Source: Comamonadaceae bacterium
GTDB lineage: Bacteria; Pseudomonadota; Gammaproteobacteria; Burkholderiales; Burkholderiaceae_C
Assembly: GCA_947457975.1 (NCBI GenBank)
Contig: CANGYC010000026.1
Span: forward strand, 1 to 15,118
Reading direction: 5' to 3'
Length of the DNA: 15,118 nucleotides
The position numbers were made by a program, and so were the translations under genes. The notes under the pieces are model-generated. The model was not told the origin of the DNA. It ran no database searches and saw only the letters and a list, made by a program, of their open reading frames with translations. This document shows, in pieces, positions 1 to 6,183 of this stretch; within the stretch, counting starts at the first letter, position 1, and the number at the start of each line of letters is the position of its first letter.

Positions 1-550
1 ACAGGTCGCAGAGGTAGCTGATGCCGGCTTCGGCCACCAGATCAGGCGTGGCCAGGGTGTTGGAGGCCGCCGGTGAAAACCAGCCACGCAGGGCGCGCCC
101 GGTGACGCGCGGGTGGATGTCCTGGCACTGGGCAATGGCCGCGCGTTCTTCATCCTCGGACAGGCCCCAGTGGTAGCGCGTGTTGTAGAGGCCGTGTGAC
201 ATCAGCTCCCACTGCCGGCTCAGCATGGCCTCGGTGATTTCGGGGTACATCTCGAGCACCGCCATCGAGAGCGACACCGTGCAGGGCAGCCGGTAACGGT
301 CCAGCACCTCCATGAGCCGCCACACACCCACGCGGTTGCCATAGTCGCGCAGGCCATAGCCCAGGATGTCCGGGTGCGGCACGCGCGGCCAGGGATCGCG
401 CACCCTCACTTCTTGCGGCAGGTATTCGTAATGCTCGATGTTGGGGGCGATCCACAGGGCCAGGCGCGCGCCCTTCGGCCAGCGCACAGTCGGCCGCTCG
501 GGCGCCGCCGAATAGGCGATGCGCTCGTGCATGGCCACGGCGGCACCCAT
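1..550 (-). CDS. NodB-fold polysaccharide deacetylase-family hydrolase (PuuE-like), C-terminus cut by window edge
   Basis: The reading frame on the minus strand is open from ATG at 550 to the window start, giving 183 residues of a protein that normally has about 300. It carries the PuuE-like pattern of the family: WPKGARLALWIAPNIEHYE (Glu39 in the first active-site strand), RDYGNRVG (about 69-75) and SHGLYNTRY (His119) followed by a GWFSP strand. Allantoinase PuuE and related cyclic-amide hydrolases belong to this family, so ring opening of a small cyclic amide is more likely than sugar deacetylation. The residue four after His119 is Asn123, where PuuE has Trp and metal-dependent deacetylases usually have His or Ser. 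It is closest by eye to the protein at 2058-2972, with which it shares SHGxYNTRY. The start lies 4 bases after the stop of the fusion gene upstream, and an AGGG sits 8 bases before it. A later ATG at 532 is possible. The substrate is unknown. Confidence 0.85.
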   Translation of the reverse strand, partial: MGAAVAMHERIAYSAAPERPTVRWPKGARLALWIAPNIEHYEYLPQEVRVRDPWPRVPHPDILGYGLRDYGNRVGVWRLMEVLDRYRLPCTVSLSMAVLEMYPEITEAMLSRQWELMSHGLYNTRYHWGLSEDEERAAIAQCQDIHPRVTGRALRGWFSPAASNTLATPDLVAEAGISYLCDL

Positions 551-554
551 GACC

Positions 555-1118
555 TCAGCCCTGGCGGGGCCGGACTTCGGCCAGGTCGTTCCAGACGTCC
601 TGGCGGCGCAGGCTGCCGGCCTCCACCTCAAAGCGGTCGATGAAGCGAATGCCCTCAAAGCGGCTGCCGTCCAGCCAGGTGCCGCTGAGCGTGCCCGAGC
701 AGAACACGGTGGTGAAGCCCTCGCCCCAGCATTCCTCAAAGCGCTCGTAGGTCTTGGCCACGCTCTGGTAGCGGCCCTTGGCCCAGCCCACCAGCTGCTC
801 AAGGTCGCTCATGGGTGCGGCACCCGGGAAGGTCATGGAAAAACCAGGCGCCAGAAAGTTGCGTGCGGCCGCGAGATCCCGCGCCTGCATGGTCTCCAGG
901 AAGCGGCGCACCAGCGCCGAGGCGTCAGGCAGCTCCGCCCCGCCGCCCGAGAACACGCGGCCGTCGCGCATGTAGGTGGCCGCATGCTGCACGAACACCG
1001 TGGTGCCCGCTGGCTGCGCGGCAATCACCGAGCGCGTGGCCAGGCCCAGGCGCTGCACCAGCCGGGATTCGCACTCGTGGCCATAGCCGGGCAGCAGGGT
1101 GACAGTGACAACTGGCAT
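555..1118 (-). CDS. 4-oxalocrotonate-tautomerase-like domain fused to a SnoaL/NTF2-like domain
   Basis: This 187-residue protein has two small domains. Residues 1-62 resemble the 4-oxalocrotonate tautomerase fold: the chain starts MPVVTVTLLPGY, so Met removal would expose the N-terminal proline that is the catalytic base of that superfamily, and it ends near the expected beta-hairpin (RDGRVFSGG). Residues 63-187 look like a SnoaL/NTF2 cone (DASALVRRFLETMQARDL, then a long beta-rich half with EGIRFIDRFEV), a scaffold used by isomerases, cyclases and small hydrolases. By eye, the arginines matching Arg11 and Arg39 of 4-oxalocrotonate tautomerase are Tyr and Val, so the classical substrate is unlikely. 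The frame could extend to 1190, but that would run into the upstream gene. The ATG at 1118 gives Pro as residue 2 and lies 10 bases after the preceding stop. The role is probably isomerisation of a pathway intermediate, which is inference. Confidence 0.8.
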   Translation of the reverse strand: MPVVTVTLLPGYGHECESRLVQRLGLATRSVIAAQPAGTTVFVQHAATYMRDGRVFSGGGAELPDASALVRRFLETMQARDLAAARNFLAPGFSMTFPGAAPMSDLEQLVGWAKGRYQSVAKTYERFEECWGEGFTTVFCSGTLSGTWLDGSRFEGIRFIDRFEVEAGSLRRQDVWNDLAEVRPRQG

Positions 1119-1128
1119 GGGGTGTCTT

Positions 1129-2061
1129 TCAGGGGTGGTTAGATTTCCAGGCCTCGAGGATCTGGCTGCCGGTGGCGGCCCACACGCCACGGTGGCGCAG
1201 GATGTGGTCCAGAGCTTCTTCGAGGGCCGAGATGCGGTAGGGCTGGCCGATCACCCAGGGGTGCAGCGAGATCGCCATCACGCGGCCATCACCGGGGGAG
1301 GACTCGCGGTAGAGCAGGTCGAACTGGTCGATCAGCGCATCGCGGAAGTCGTCTTCGGTGTGGTGGTTCTGCACCAGGATGGTGTAGTCGTCGATGTCCA
1401 CCGGGTGCGGCATGGCGTGCAGGGCACCGGCGCGGGTGCGCATGGCGTAGGGCATGTCGTCGTTGACCCAGTCGCACACGTAGTCGACGCCCGCTTCGGC
1501 CAGCAGGTCGGGGGTGTGCATGGACTCGGACTTGGCCGGCGAGAGCCAGCCGCGCACAGCCTGGCCGCTGGCCTGGCGCAGGATCTGCAAGGTCTGTGCG
1601 ATCCACTGCCGTTCATCGGCCTCGGACAGCCCACCGTGGTGCAGGTGGTCCATGTCCAGTCCGTTGGCGATGACTTCCCAGCCGCGCGCCACGCAGGCCT
1701 TGATGAGGCTGGGGTAGCGCACGGCCACGGCCGCGTTCACCGCCACCGAGGCCGGGACGCCTCGGGCTTCGAGGGCCTGCATGATGCGGAAGATGCCCAC
1801 CCGGTTGCCGTAGTCCCGCAGGGTGTAGTGGCGCAGGTCGGGGTAGGCGGTCTGCATGGCCCCGGGCGGCTTGAAGGGCTGGCCCTTCATGTCCAGTGGG
1901 AACCACTCTAGCGCAGGCACCACCCACAGCGCGATGCGCGCATCGCCGGGCCATGCCACGGGCTTGCGTTGCGGCAGGGGCGACCAGTCGTAGCGGTCGT
2001 GGTCCATGCCATAGCGGCGCTGGGGGTACTCCAGGTAGTCGTCGGTCACGGGCGGGTTCAT
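1129..2061 (-). CDS. NodB-fold polysaccharide deacetylase-family protein with altered active site
   Basis: This complete 310-residue protein belongs to the PuuE-like branch of carbohydrate esterase family 4. Visible family marks are ALWVVPALEWF (Glu52), LRDYGNRVG (82-89), GWLSPAKSES, DWVNDDMPY and ISLHPWVIGQPYR near the C-terminus, whose His is the usual general acid/base of the fold. The second motif reads ANGLDMDH: the His expected of the Asp-His-His or Glu-His-Trp triads is Asn133, and the residue four further on is Met137. The protein may therefore have changed chemistry or be a non-catalytic partner subunit. It shares an HGG tail after this motif with the protein at 5130-6044, which is its nearest match by eye here. 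Its ATG overlaps the upstream stop as ATGA and has a GGGAG ribosome site 8 bases before it (2069-2073). The family assignment is secure and the substrate is unknown. Confidence 0.9.
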   Translation of the reverse strand: MNPPVTDDYLEYPQRRYGMDHDRYDWSPLPQRKPVAWPGDARIALWVVPALEWFPLDMKGQPFKPPGAMQTAYPDLRHYTLRDYGNRVGIFRIMQALEARGVPASVAVNAAVAVRYPSLIKACVARGWEVIANGLDMDHLHHGGLSEADERQWIAQTLQILRQASGQAVRGWLSPAKSESMHTPDLLAEAGVDYVCDWVNDDMPYAMRTRAGALHAMPHPVDIDDYTILVQNHHTEDDFRDALIDQFDLLYRESSPGDGRVMAISLHPWVIGQPYRISALEEALDHILRHRGVWAATGSQILEAWKSNHP

Positions 2062-2972
2062 GGTGCTTCTCCCACGGGCTGGGCGGCGGCCGCGAAGGCG
2101 TCGTGGTAATGCGCGTTGAAGTGCTGCGCGATCTCGCGGCCCGTGGCCAGCCAGACTTTGTCGTGGCTGGTGATGTAGCTCAGAGCCTCCTCAAAGGCGG
2201 CCAGGCGATAGGGCTGCCCGACCAGGTAGGGGTGCAGCGGAATGCACATCACGGTGCCCGACTTTTCACCTTCGGCGTAGAGCCGGTCGAACTGGCGCTT
2301 CAAGATGTCGGCGTAGCGGCGGGGCGAGACGAGGTTGACGTTGTAGACGATGACGTCGTTCATCTCCAGCGAATACGGAATACTGGTGAGCTGGCCCTTC
2401 TTCACCTTGACCGGCCCGGGCTGGTCGTCGTGGAAGAGGTCGCACACATAGCTCAGACCCATCTCGGCCACCAGGTCCATGGTGCGCTCGGTGTAGGTGA
2501 GGGCCGGCGCCAGCCAGCCATCGAGCTTCTGGCCGGTGTGCTTCTTGATGGTGTCAATCGAGTCCTGGATGACCGCGCGCTCCTGCGCCTCGCTCATGCC
2601 CATGAGGTAGCGCGTGTTGTAGGTGCCGTGGGAGTAGAACTCCCAGCCTTCGTCGGCGCAGGCCTTGATCACTTCGGGATGGTGTTCGCACATGGCCACG
2701 TTCAGCGACACGCTGCCGCGCATGCCGCAGCGCTTCATGCTTTCGAGCATGCGCCAGAAGCCGGCGCGGTTGCCGTAGTCACGGTAGCTGTAGTTCAGCA
2801 CGTCCGGCGTGGGGCGGGCCCAGGCCGCACGCGAGGGGTTCTTCGGTGGGGCGAGTTCGTAGTACTCGATGTTGGGCGCGACCCAGAAGGCCACCCGCGC
2901 CCCATTCGGCCAGCGGATGGCGGGCCGTTCGGTGTAGGGCAGGTAGTCGTAGAAACCGGGGTCTCGTTTCAC
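2058..2972 (-). CDS. NodB-fold polysaccharide deacetylase-family hydrolase (PuuE-like)
   Basis: This 304-residue protein is read from GTG at 2972. Family signatures in order are WPNGARVAFWVAPNIEYYE (Glu36), YRDYGNRAG (63-71), YSHGTYNTRY (His115, Asn119), GWLAPALTYTERTMDLVAE, CDLFHDDQPGPV and IPLHPYLVGQPYR. PuuE allantoinase uses a metal-independent Glu-His-Trp triad. Here Glu and His are present but the Trp position is Asn, so it is a relative and not an orthologue by active-site criteria. A longer frame exists upstream to 3116, but those residues overlap the amidase gene and look nothing like the family. GTG 2972 has an AGGAG 7 bases upstream and overlaps the amidase stop as GTGA, indicating translational coupling. 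The direct partnership with an amidase suggests ring opening followed by amide or carbamoyl hydrolysis, which is inference. Confidence 0.9.
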   Translation of the reverse strand: MKRDPGFYDYLPYTERPAIRWPNGARVAFWVAPNIEYYELAPPKNPSRAAWARPTPDVLNYSYRDYGNRAGFWRMLESMKRCGMRGSVSLNVAMCEHHPEVIKACADEGWEFYSHGTYNTRYLMGMSEAQERAVIQDSIDTIKKHTGQKLDGWLAPALTYTERTMDLVAEMGLSYVCDLFHDDQPGPVKVKKGQLTSIPYSLEMNDVIVYNVNLVSPRRYADILKRQFDRLYAEGEKSGTVMCIPLHPYLVGQPYRLAAFEEALSYITSHDKVWLATGREIAQHFNAHYHDAFAAAAQPVGEAP

Positions 2973-3664
2973 CGTGGAGCTCCTGGCGGCTGGGTGCGGG
3001 CCTGCACCTGGCGCAGCTGGGCCAGGGTCTCGTCGATGGTCAGCACGTCGGCGTACTTGAGCATCATGTCGTAGAGGTTGGCGAAATGCGGGCTCTCGTG
3101 CTTGTCTGCCGTGCATTCCTCGGGGACGATGGTGCGGTAGCTGCGCTGCAGGCTGTCGACCACGGTGGCCCGCACGCAGCCAGAGGTGGAGCCACCCGTG
3201 ACCACCACGGTATCGACCCCATGGAAGTTGAAGATGGAACCCAGGTTGGTTTCAAAGAAGGCCGAGGCCATGCGTTTGTTGATGATGATGTCGCGCTTGC
3301 GGTCGATGTCCAGGCGGTCGTCGAACTCCGAGCGGGCACTACCCACCTTGATGTTCTGCAGTGAATCGGGCGTGTTGGTGCGCGTGCCCCAGACGCCGCA
3401 GTCTTCACCCGACTCCATGTAGGCCACATACGTCCACACCACCGGAAAGCCCTTGGCCCGGAATTCGGCGGCCAGCGCATTGACGTATTCCAGCTGACGC
3501 GGGTCGGTTTCGTAGGCGGTGGCGAACGCGCCCACCTGGGTGTAGGCCTTTTGCAGATCGACGTTAATCAGGGCGGGCACGCGTCCGAAGCCAAAACGCT
3601 TGCGGGTGGGGTTGGCCTTGACTTCGGCGAAGAGCTGGCGGGCGGTCTTGTCGGAGGTTTGCAT
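2969..3664 (-). CDS. Isochorismatase-family cysteine amidohydrolase, N-carbamoylsarcosine amidase-like
   Basis: This 231-residue protein has a complete catalytic triad of the isochorismatase/N-carbamoylsarcosine amidase family: Asp36 in INVDLQKAYT, Lys130 in INKRMASAFFETNL, and Cys163 in VVTGGSTSGCVRATVVDS, preceded by the usual cis-peptide region. The spacing (94 and 33 residues) matches the Asp51/Lys144/Cys177 layout known for Arthrobacter N-carbamoylsarcosine amidase. Such enzymes hydrolyse carbamoyl or amide bonds (N-carbamoylsarcosine, biuret, ureidoacrylate, maleamate) through a thioester. It heads a run of five minus-strand genes and overlaps the next one as GTGA. The frame extends to 3757, but that would cover the promoter and operator, so ATG 3664 is preferred. 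No Shine-Dalgarno sequence is visible before that ATG (CTCCCTTTTC), which is odd for a first gene. The likely role is removal of nitrogen after ring opening; the exact substrate cannot be read from sequence. Confidence 0.9.
   Translation of the reverse strand: MQTSDKTARQLFAEVKANPTRKRFGFGRVPALINVDLQKAYTQVGAFATAYETDPRQLEYVNALAAEFRAKGFPVVWTYVAYMESGEDCGVWGTRTNTPDSLQNIKVGSARSEFDDRLDIDRKRDIIINKRMASAFFETNLGSIFNFHGVDTVVVTGGSTSGCVRATVVDSLQRSYRTIVPEECTADKHESPHFANLYDMMLKYADVLTIDETLAQLRQVQARTQPPGAPR
2980..2984 (-). promoter_or_regulatory. Ribosome binding site that fixes a GTG start
   Basis: AGGAG on the minus strand lies 7 bases before GTG 2972. With the GTGA stop/start overlap it supports that codon as the start of the NodB-fold gene, not the upstream ATG at 3116 that opens the longest frame. 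Confidence 0.7.
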
Positions 3665-3728
3665 GAAAAGGGAGTGGAGTTGTTTTGATAAAAGCAGTGG
3701 TTCAGTGAGCACACGCAGGCCAGCGCGC

Positions 3729-3757
3729 ATGCTGCATCGGGTCATATGTTCTGTCAA
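3729..3757 (-). promoter_or_regulatory. Candidate sigma-70 promoter of the amidase/NodB operon
   Basis: On the minus strand a perfect -35 hexamer TTGACA (3757-3752) is followed after 17 bases by CAGCAT (3734-3729), a weak -10 matching three of six consensus bases. Transcription would start near 3722, about 58 bases before ATG 3664. The -35 lies inside the palindrome at 3746-3765, so a repressor bound there would block the polymerase. The -35 is clear and the -10 is weak. Confidence 0.5.
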
Positions 3758-3765
3758 TAGAACAT
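3746..3765. promoter_or_regulatory. Palindromic operator, copy 1 (core TGTTCTGTCAATAGAACA)
   Basis: This is an inverted repeat with 9-base arms around a CA spacer. The arms differ at one position, where the left arm has G in place of A. It lies 81 bases upstream of the amidase start, in the 116-base gap between the PrpD stop and that gene. The same 18-base core, with one base changed, recurs at 6128-6145. The single deviation from symmetry is the base that makes the minus-strand hexamer TTGACA, where the other copy reads TTGATA. The placement and repetition argue for a binding site of a dimeric regulator. The GntR/HutC protein of this window is the leading candidate. Confidence 0.7.
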
Positions 3766-3780
3766 TTGAGTCTGGGTGGG

Positions 3781-5133
3781 TCAGGCCAGGGGCGGCCGGC
3801 GCAGCAGTGCCAGCCAGCTTGCCAGGGGCAGCTCATCCGCGCACAGAGCATGGGTGGCGCTGAGCAGGTCGCGGGCATGGGCCTCGGGCCAGACGCGCTG
3901 GCACAGGTCCATGAACTTGCCGCTCAGCTCCTCGGCCGTGTACGGCGCGGTCTCATCGCCCCGGTTGACGCCGGCCTCGCCCACCCACTGCCGTCCCTGG
4001 CGGTCGGTGAGGGTGATGCGGGCCGGCCGCTCGCGCGGCAGGCGCTGGGTCATGGCGGGGTCTTCGCTGAGGTGCACCTTGCGGGCCAGCGCCAGGATGC
4101 GCTCATCGCGCACGGCCTCCCAGGTGAAGGCCGACAGCCGGCTGTGGCCATGCACCAGGCGCGTCGCCACAGCGAAGGGCACCGAGAACTTGGCGGCCAG
4201 GGTGTTGACCGGGGCCGGGTCGTCGAGTTCGGCCGCGTAGGCATAGCTCAACACCTCGATGCGATCAATGTCATCAACCGCCGGCAAGCCTTGCCGGGCT
4301 TCCAGCGCATCCAGGGCGTCGAGCGTGCCATGGTTGTAGCGGCAGCAGGAGTGCAGCTTGAAGTAGTTGCAGCTGACGTGCCATTGCTCGCCCAGGCCGG
4401 CGAGCAGGGCCTGGGTGTCGAAGCGCTCCGACACGATGGCGCCGAAGAGTGACTGCAGGCCATCCTTCTCACCGGTAAAGCCGCAGCTGCTCAGCTGTGC
4501 GGCCAGCCAGCCGTTCTGGTTGCTCAGGCCCGCGTAGACATTGCGCACCAGGCCGCCTTCGAGCATGGTTTTCTTGGAGGTGGCGATCGTCATGGACGAG
4601 GCCACATTGAGCGTTTGCCGCATGTCCTGCGCGCCGTAGCCCAGCAGTCGGGCAGAGGCTGCGGCCGCACCCACGGTGCCCCAGGTGCCGTGCGGGTGCA
4701 TGGCGCTGCGCAGCTGCGAGGCCGCGCCCAGGCGGGAGCCAACTTCATAGCCGGCCACCAGCGCCGAGAGAAAGTCTTGCGCGGTGCATGCACGGGTCTC
4801 AGCCAGCGCCAGAAGGGCCGGCAGCACATGCACGGCCGGGTGCCCGCGCGAGAAACGGTTGCCTTCGTCCATTTCCAAAAAGGTACCGGCCGTGCCATTG
4901 AGCAGGGCCGCCATCATGGGCTCGGTGCGCCGGCCCAGGCCCACCAGCGTGCCTCCGGCAGGGCTGTCAGGCTGGCGTGCGGCCCAGGCGCGCCATTCGG
5001 GCTCGGCCGAGCCGGCAGCCATGGCCGCCACGGTGTCGGCCAGGATCCAACCCACATGGGCTTGCACCTCGGGTGGGAGGCGCTTGAAATCCAGGGACGC
5101 GGCAAAGCCGCTCAGGGCATCGAGGTGGTTCAT
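3781..5133 (-). CDS. MmgE/PrpD family protein
   Basis: This 450-residue protein has the usual length and landmarks of the MmgE/PrpD family, which includes 2-methylcitrate dehydratase, cis-aconitate decarboxylase and related enzymes acting on branched di- and tricarboxylic acids. Visible marks are TAGTFLEMDEGNRFSRGHPA (about 81-100, the place of the conserved D/E-rich segment and HP), the helix LVAGYEVGSRLGA (126-138), MHPHGTWGTVGAAAA (145-159), and a C-terminal swivel domain starting around residue 275 with VNRGDETAPYTAEEL. It overlaps the NodB-fold gene upstream as ATGA, so the two are one operon. The stop at 3781 is 116 bases ahead of the next minus-strand gene, which has its own promoter. 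A hydration, dehydration, epimerisation or decarboxylation step on the carbon skeleton is likely, but the family alone does not decide which. Confidence 0.9.
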   Translation of the reverse strand: MNHLDALSGFAASLDFKRLPPEVQAHVGWILADTVAAMAAGSAEPEWRAWAARQPDSPAGGTLVGLGRRTEPMMAALLNGTAGTFLEMDEGNRFSRGHPAVHVLPALLALAETRACTAQDFLSALVAGYEVGSRLGAASQLRSAMHPHGTWGTVGAAAASARLLGYGAQDMRQTLNVASSMTIATSKKTMLEGGLVRNVYAGLSNQNGWLAAQLSSCGFTGEKDGLQSLFGAIVSERFDTQALLAGLGEQWHVSCNYFKLHSCCRYNHGTLDALDALEARQGLPAVDDIDRIEVLSYAYAAELDDPAPVNTLAAKFSVPFAVATRLVHGHSRLSAFTWEAVRDERILALARKVHLSEDPAMTQRLPRERPARITLTDRQGRQWVGEAGVNRGDETAPYTAEELSGKFMDLCQRVWPEAHARDLLSATHALCADELPLASWLALLRRPPLA

Positions 5134-6044
5134 GCGTGGGGTGTTTCAGAAAGCAGAAGGTCTTGCTGTGCACGCCGGGCAATCTCGCCCGGGCTCGACC
5201 ATGACACGCCTTCGCGGCTGGCCAGATCCTCCAGCAGGCGCTTGAGGGTGCCAATGCGGCTGGACATGCCGCTCAGCCAGGGGTGCAGGGCCAGGCCGAA
5301 GACAGCGCTGCGGCGGTGACGACTGCATTCGGCGTGCAGCCGTGTGAAGGCGGCCAGGGTCAGCTCGGCGTGCGCACGGGGTGAGAGTTGCCTGAGCCAC
5401 TGGCATTGCACGTCATCCCATTCGGCCGACAGCGGCACGGCCAGCAAGGCTTGGCCCGTGGGGCCCTGGCTGTGCATCACGAAAGGCTGGTCGTCGTTGC
5501 ACCAGTCCAGCGTGTAGTCCAGGCCGGCCTCGGCCAGCAAGGCATAGGTGTGTGGTGTGGTGCCCCAGTCCTGGCTCAGCCAGCCTCGGGGGCGCTGACC
5601 CAGGCAGCGGTCCCAGGCCTGCAGGCTGTGTGTGATGTGCTGGCGTTGTTCGTCAAGGGACTGGCCGCCATGCATCAGCTCGTTGGCCGCCAGGCCGTGC
5701 GCCACCCATTCACAGCTCCAGCCCTGGAGGCGCTGCACCAGCGCGGGCAGACGCTCGAGCACGGCGGCGTTGGCGGCAATGGCGGGCTTGAGCCCGGCCT
5801 CGCGCAGGGCATCGAGGACCCGGAACAGTCCAATGCGCAGCCCGTATTCGCGCTGGGTCCAGCTGCGGTAGTCGGGCGTGAAGCTGCCAAATTCCCCTAC
5901 AAACCTGGGGTCTCTGACCGCGTTGTCCGGCGCGTTGGCGTGCCAGTGTTCGAGGCACAGCAGCACATAGCCCTGAAGGCCTGTTTCTGCCTCGTGTACG
6001 AGGCGGGCTGGCTGGGCAGAGTAGGCGTAGAGTGCGTGGTCCAT
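5130..6044 (-). CDS. Divergent NodB-fold polysaccharide deacetylase-family protein
   Basis: This 304-residue protein is the most divergent of four family members in the window. It retains VLLCLEHWHA (Glu32), REYGLRIG (65-72), WVAHGLAANELMHGG (His116), GWLSQDWGTT, DWCNDDQPFV and LALHPWLSGMSSR. The WP-x-x-A-R strand typical of the other three is replaced by TGLQGYVLLC. The position four after His116, Trp in PuuE, is Ala120. Conservation of Glu, His and the C-terminal LHPW suggests it is still an enzyme, with a different substrate pocket. It is the first gene of a two-gene unit with MmgE/PrpD and is divergent from the ABC importer, sharing the control region 6045-6183. No Shine-Dalgarno sequence is visible before ATG 6044 (CGCCCTCC). 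A long frame overlapping it in another register (5710-7407) is a shadow. Confidence 0.85.
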   Translation of the reverse strand: MDHALYAYSAQPARLVHEAETGLQGYVLLCLEHWHANAPDNAVRDPRFVGEFGSFTPDYRSWTQREYGLRIGLFRVLDALREAGLKPAIAANAAVLERLPALVQRLQGWSCEWVAHGLAANELMHGGQSLDEQRQHITHSLQAWDRCLGQRPRGWLSQDWGTTPHTYALLAEAGLDYTLDWCNDDQPFVMHSQGPTGQALLAVPLSAEWDDVQCQWLRQLSPRAHAELTLAAFTRLHAECSRHRRSAVFGLALHPWLSGMSSRIGTLKRLLEDLASREGVSWSSPGEIARRAQQDLLLSETPHA

Positions 6045-6087
6045 GGAGGGCGTTGTGACCCTGAGGCCCCTGGTTTTCCCTAGAGAT

Positions 6088-6100
6088 GGCTTGACAAGCC
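6088..6100 (+). promoter_or_regulatory. Small perfect inverted repeat containing a TTGACA hexamer
   Basis: GGCTTGACAAGCC is symmetric around a single central A with 6-base arms. It contains TTGACA (6091-6096), a consensus -35 on the plus strand, but the sequence 17 bases further on (gacagt, 6114-6119) is a poor -10. It could be part of the importer promoter with the operator at 6126-6147 just downstream of the start of transcription, a second operator, or chance. Confidence 0.3.
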
Positions 6101-6125
6101 TGGAAGCTGCGACGACAGTCTAGCA

Positions 6126-6147
6126 ATTGTTCTATCAATAGAACAAT
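6126..6147. promoter_or_regulatory. Palindromic operator, copy 2 (core TGTTCTATCAATAGAACA)
   Basis: This is an inverted repeat with two perfect 10-base arms (ATTGTTCTAT and ATAGAACAAT) around a CA spacer. It lies 36 bases before the importer start codon and 81 bases before the start of the divergent NodB-fold gene, so one site can govern both directions. On the minus strand a TTGTTC (6146-6141) and a TAGACT (6123-6118) spaced by 17 bases form a possible promoter for the divergent gene that overlaps the site. The 18-base core differs from the copy at 3747-3764 by one base. The local AT-richness contrasts with the GC-rich coding DNA around it. Confidence 0.75.
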
Positions 6148-6183
6148 AAGATTTTTAACCCCCGATCCAGCCGAGGTCACGCC

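Noticed and set aside
1119..1190. N-terminal extension of the tautomerase fusion to ATG 1190
   Set aside because: It would overlap the preceding gene and would remove the N-terminal proline that defines the tautomerase superfamily.
1099..3074. Long plus-strand open frames at 1099-1911 and 1896-3074
   Set aside because: They are antisense to two NodB-fold genes that have full family motifs. The translations are low-complexity Val/Gly/His-rich sequence typical of reverse-complement readings.
2973..3116. N-terminal extension of the NodB-fold protein to ATG 3116
   Set aside because: The extra 48 residues overlap the amidase coding region, are Arg/Pro-rich and unlike the family. GTG 2972 has an AGGAG and a stop/start overlap.
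2058..3116. Assignment of the NodB-fold genes as chitin or peptidoglycan deacetylases
   Set aside because: No signal peptide is present, the canonical metal-binding His pair is not seen, and the RDYGNR and LHPW patterns match the PuuE-like intracellular branch.
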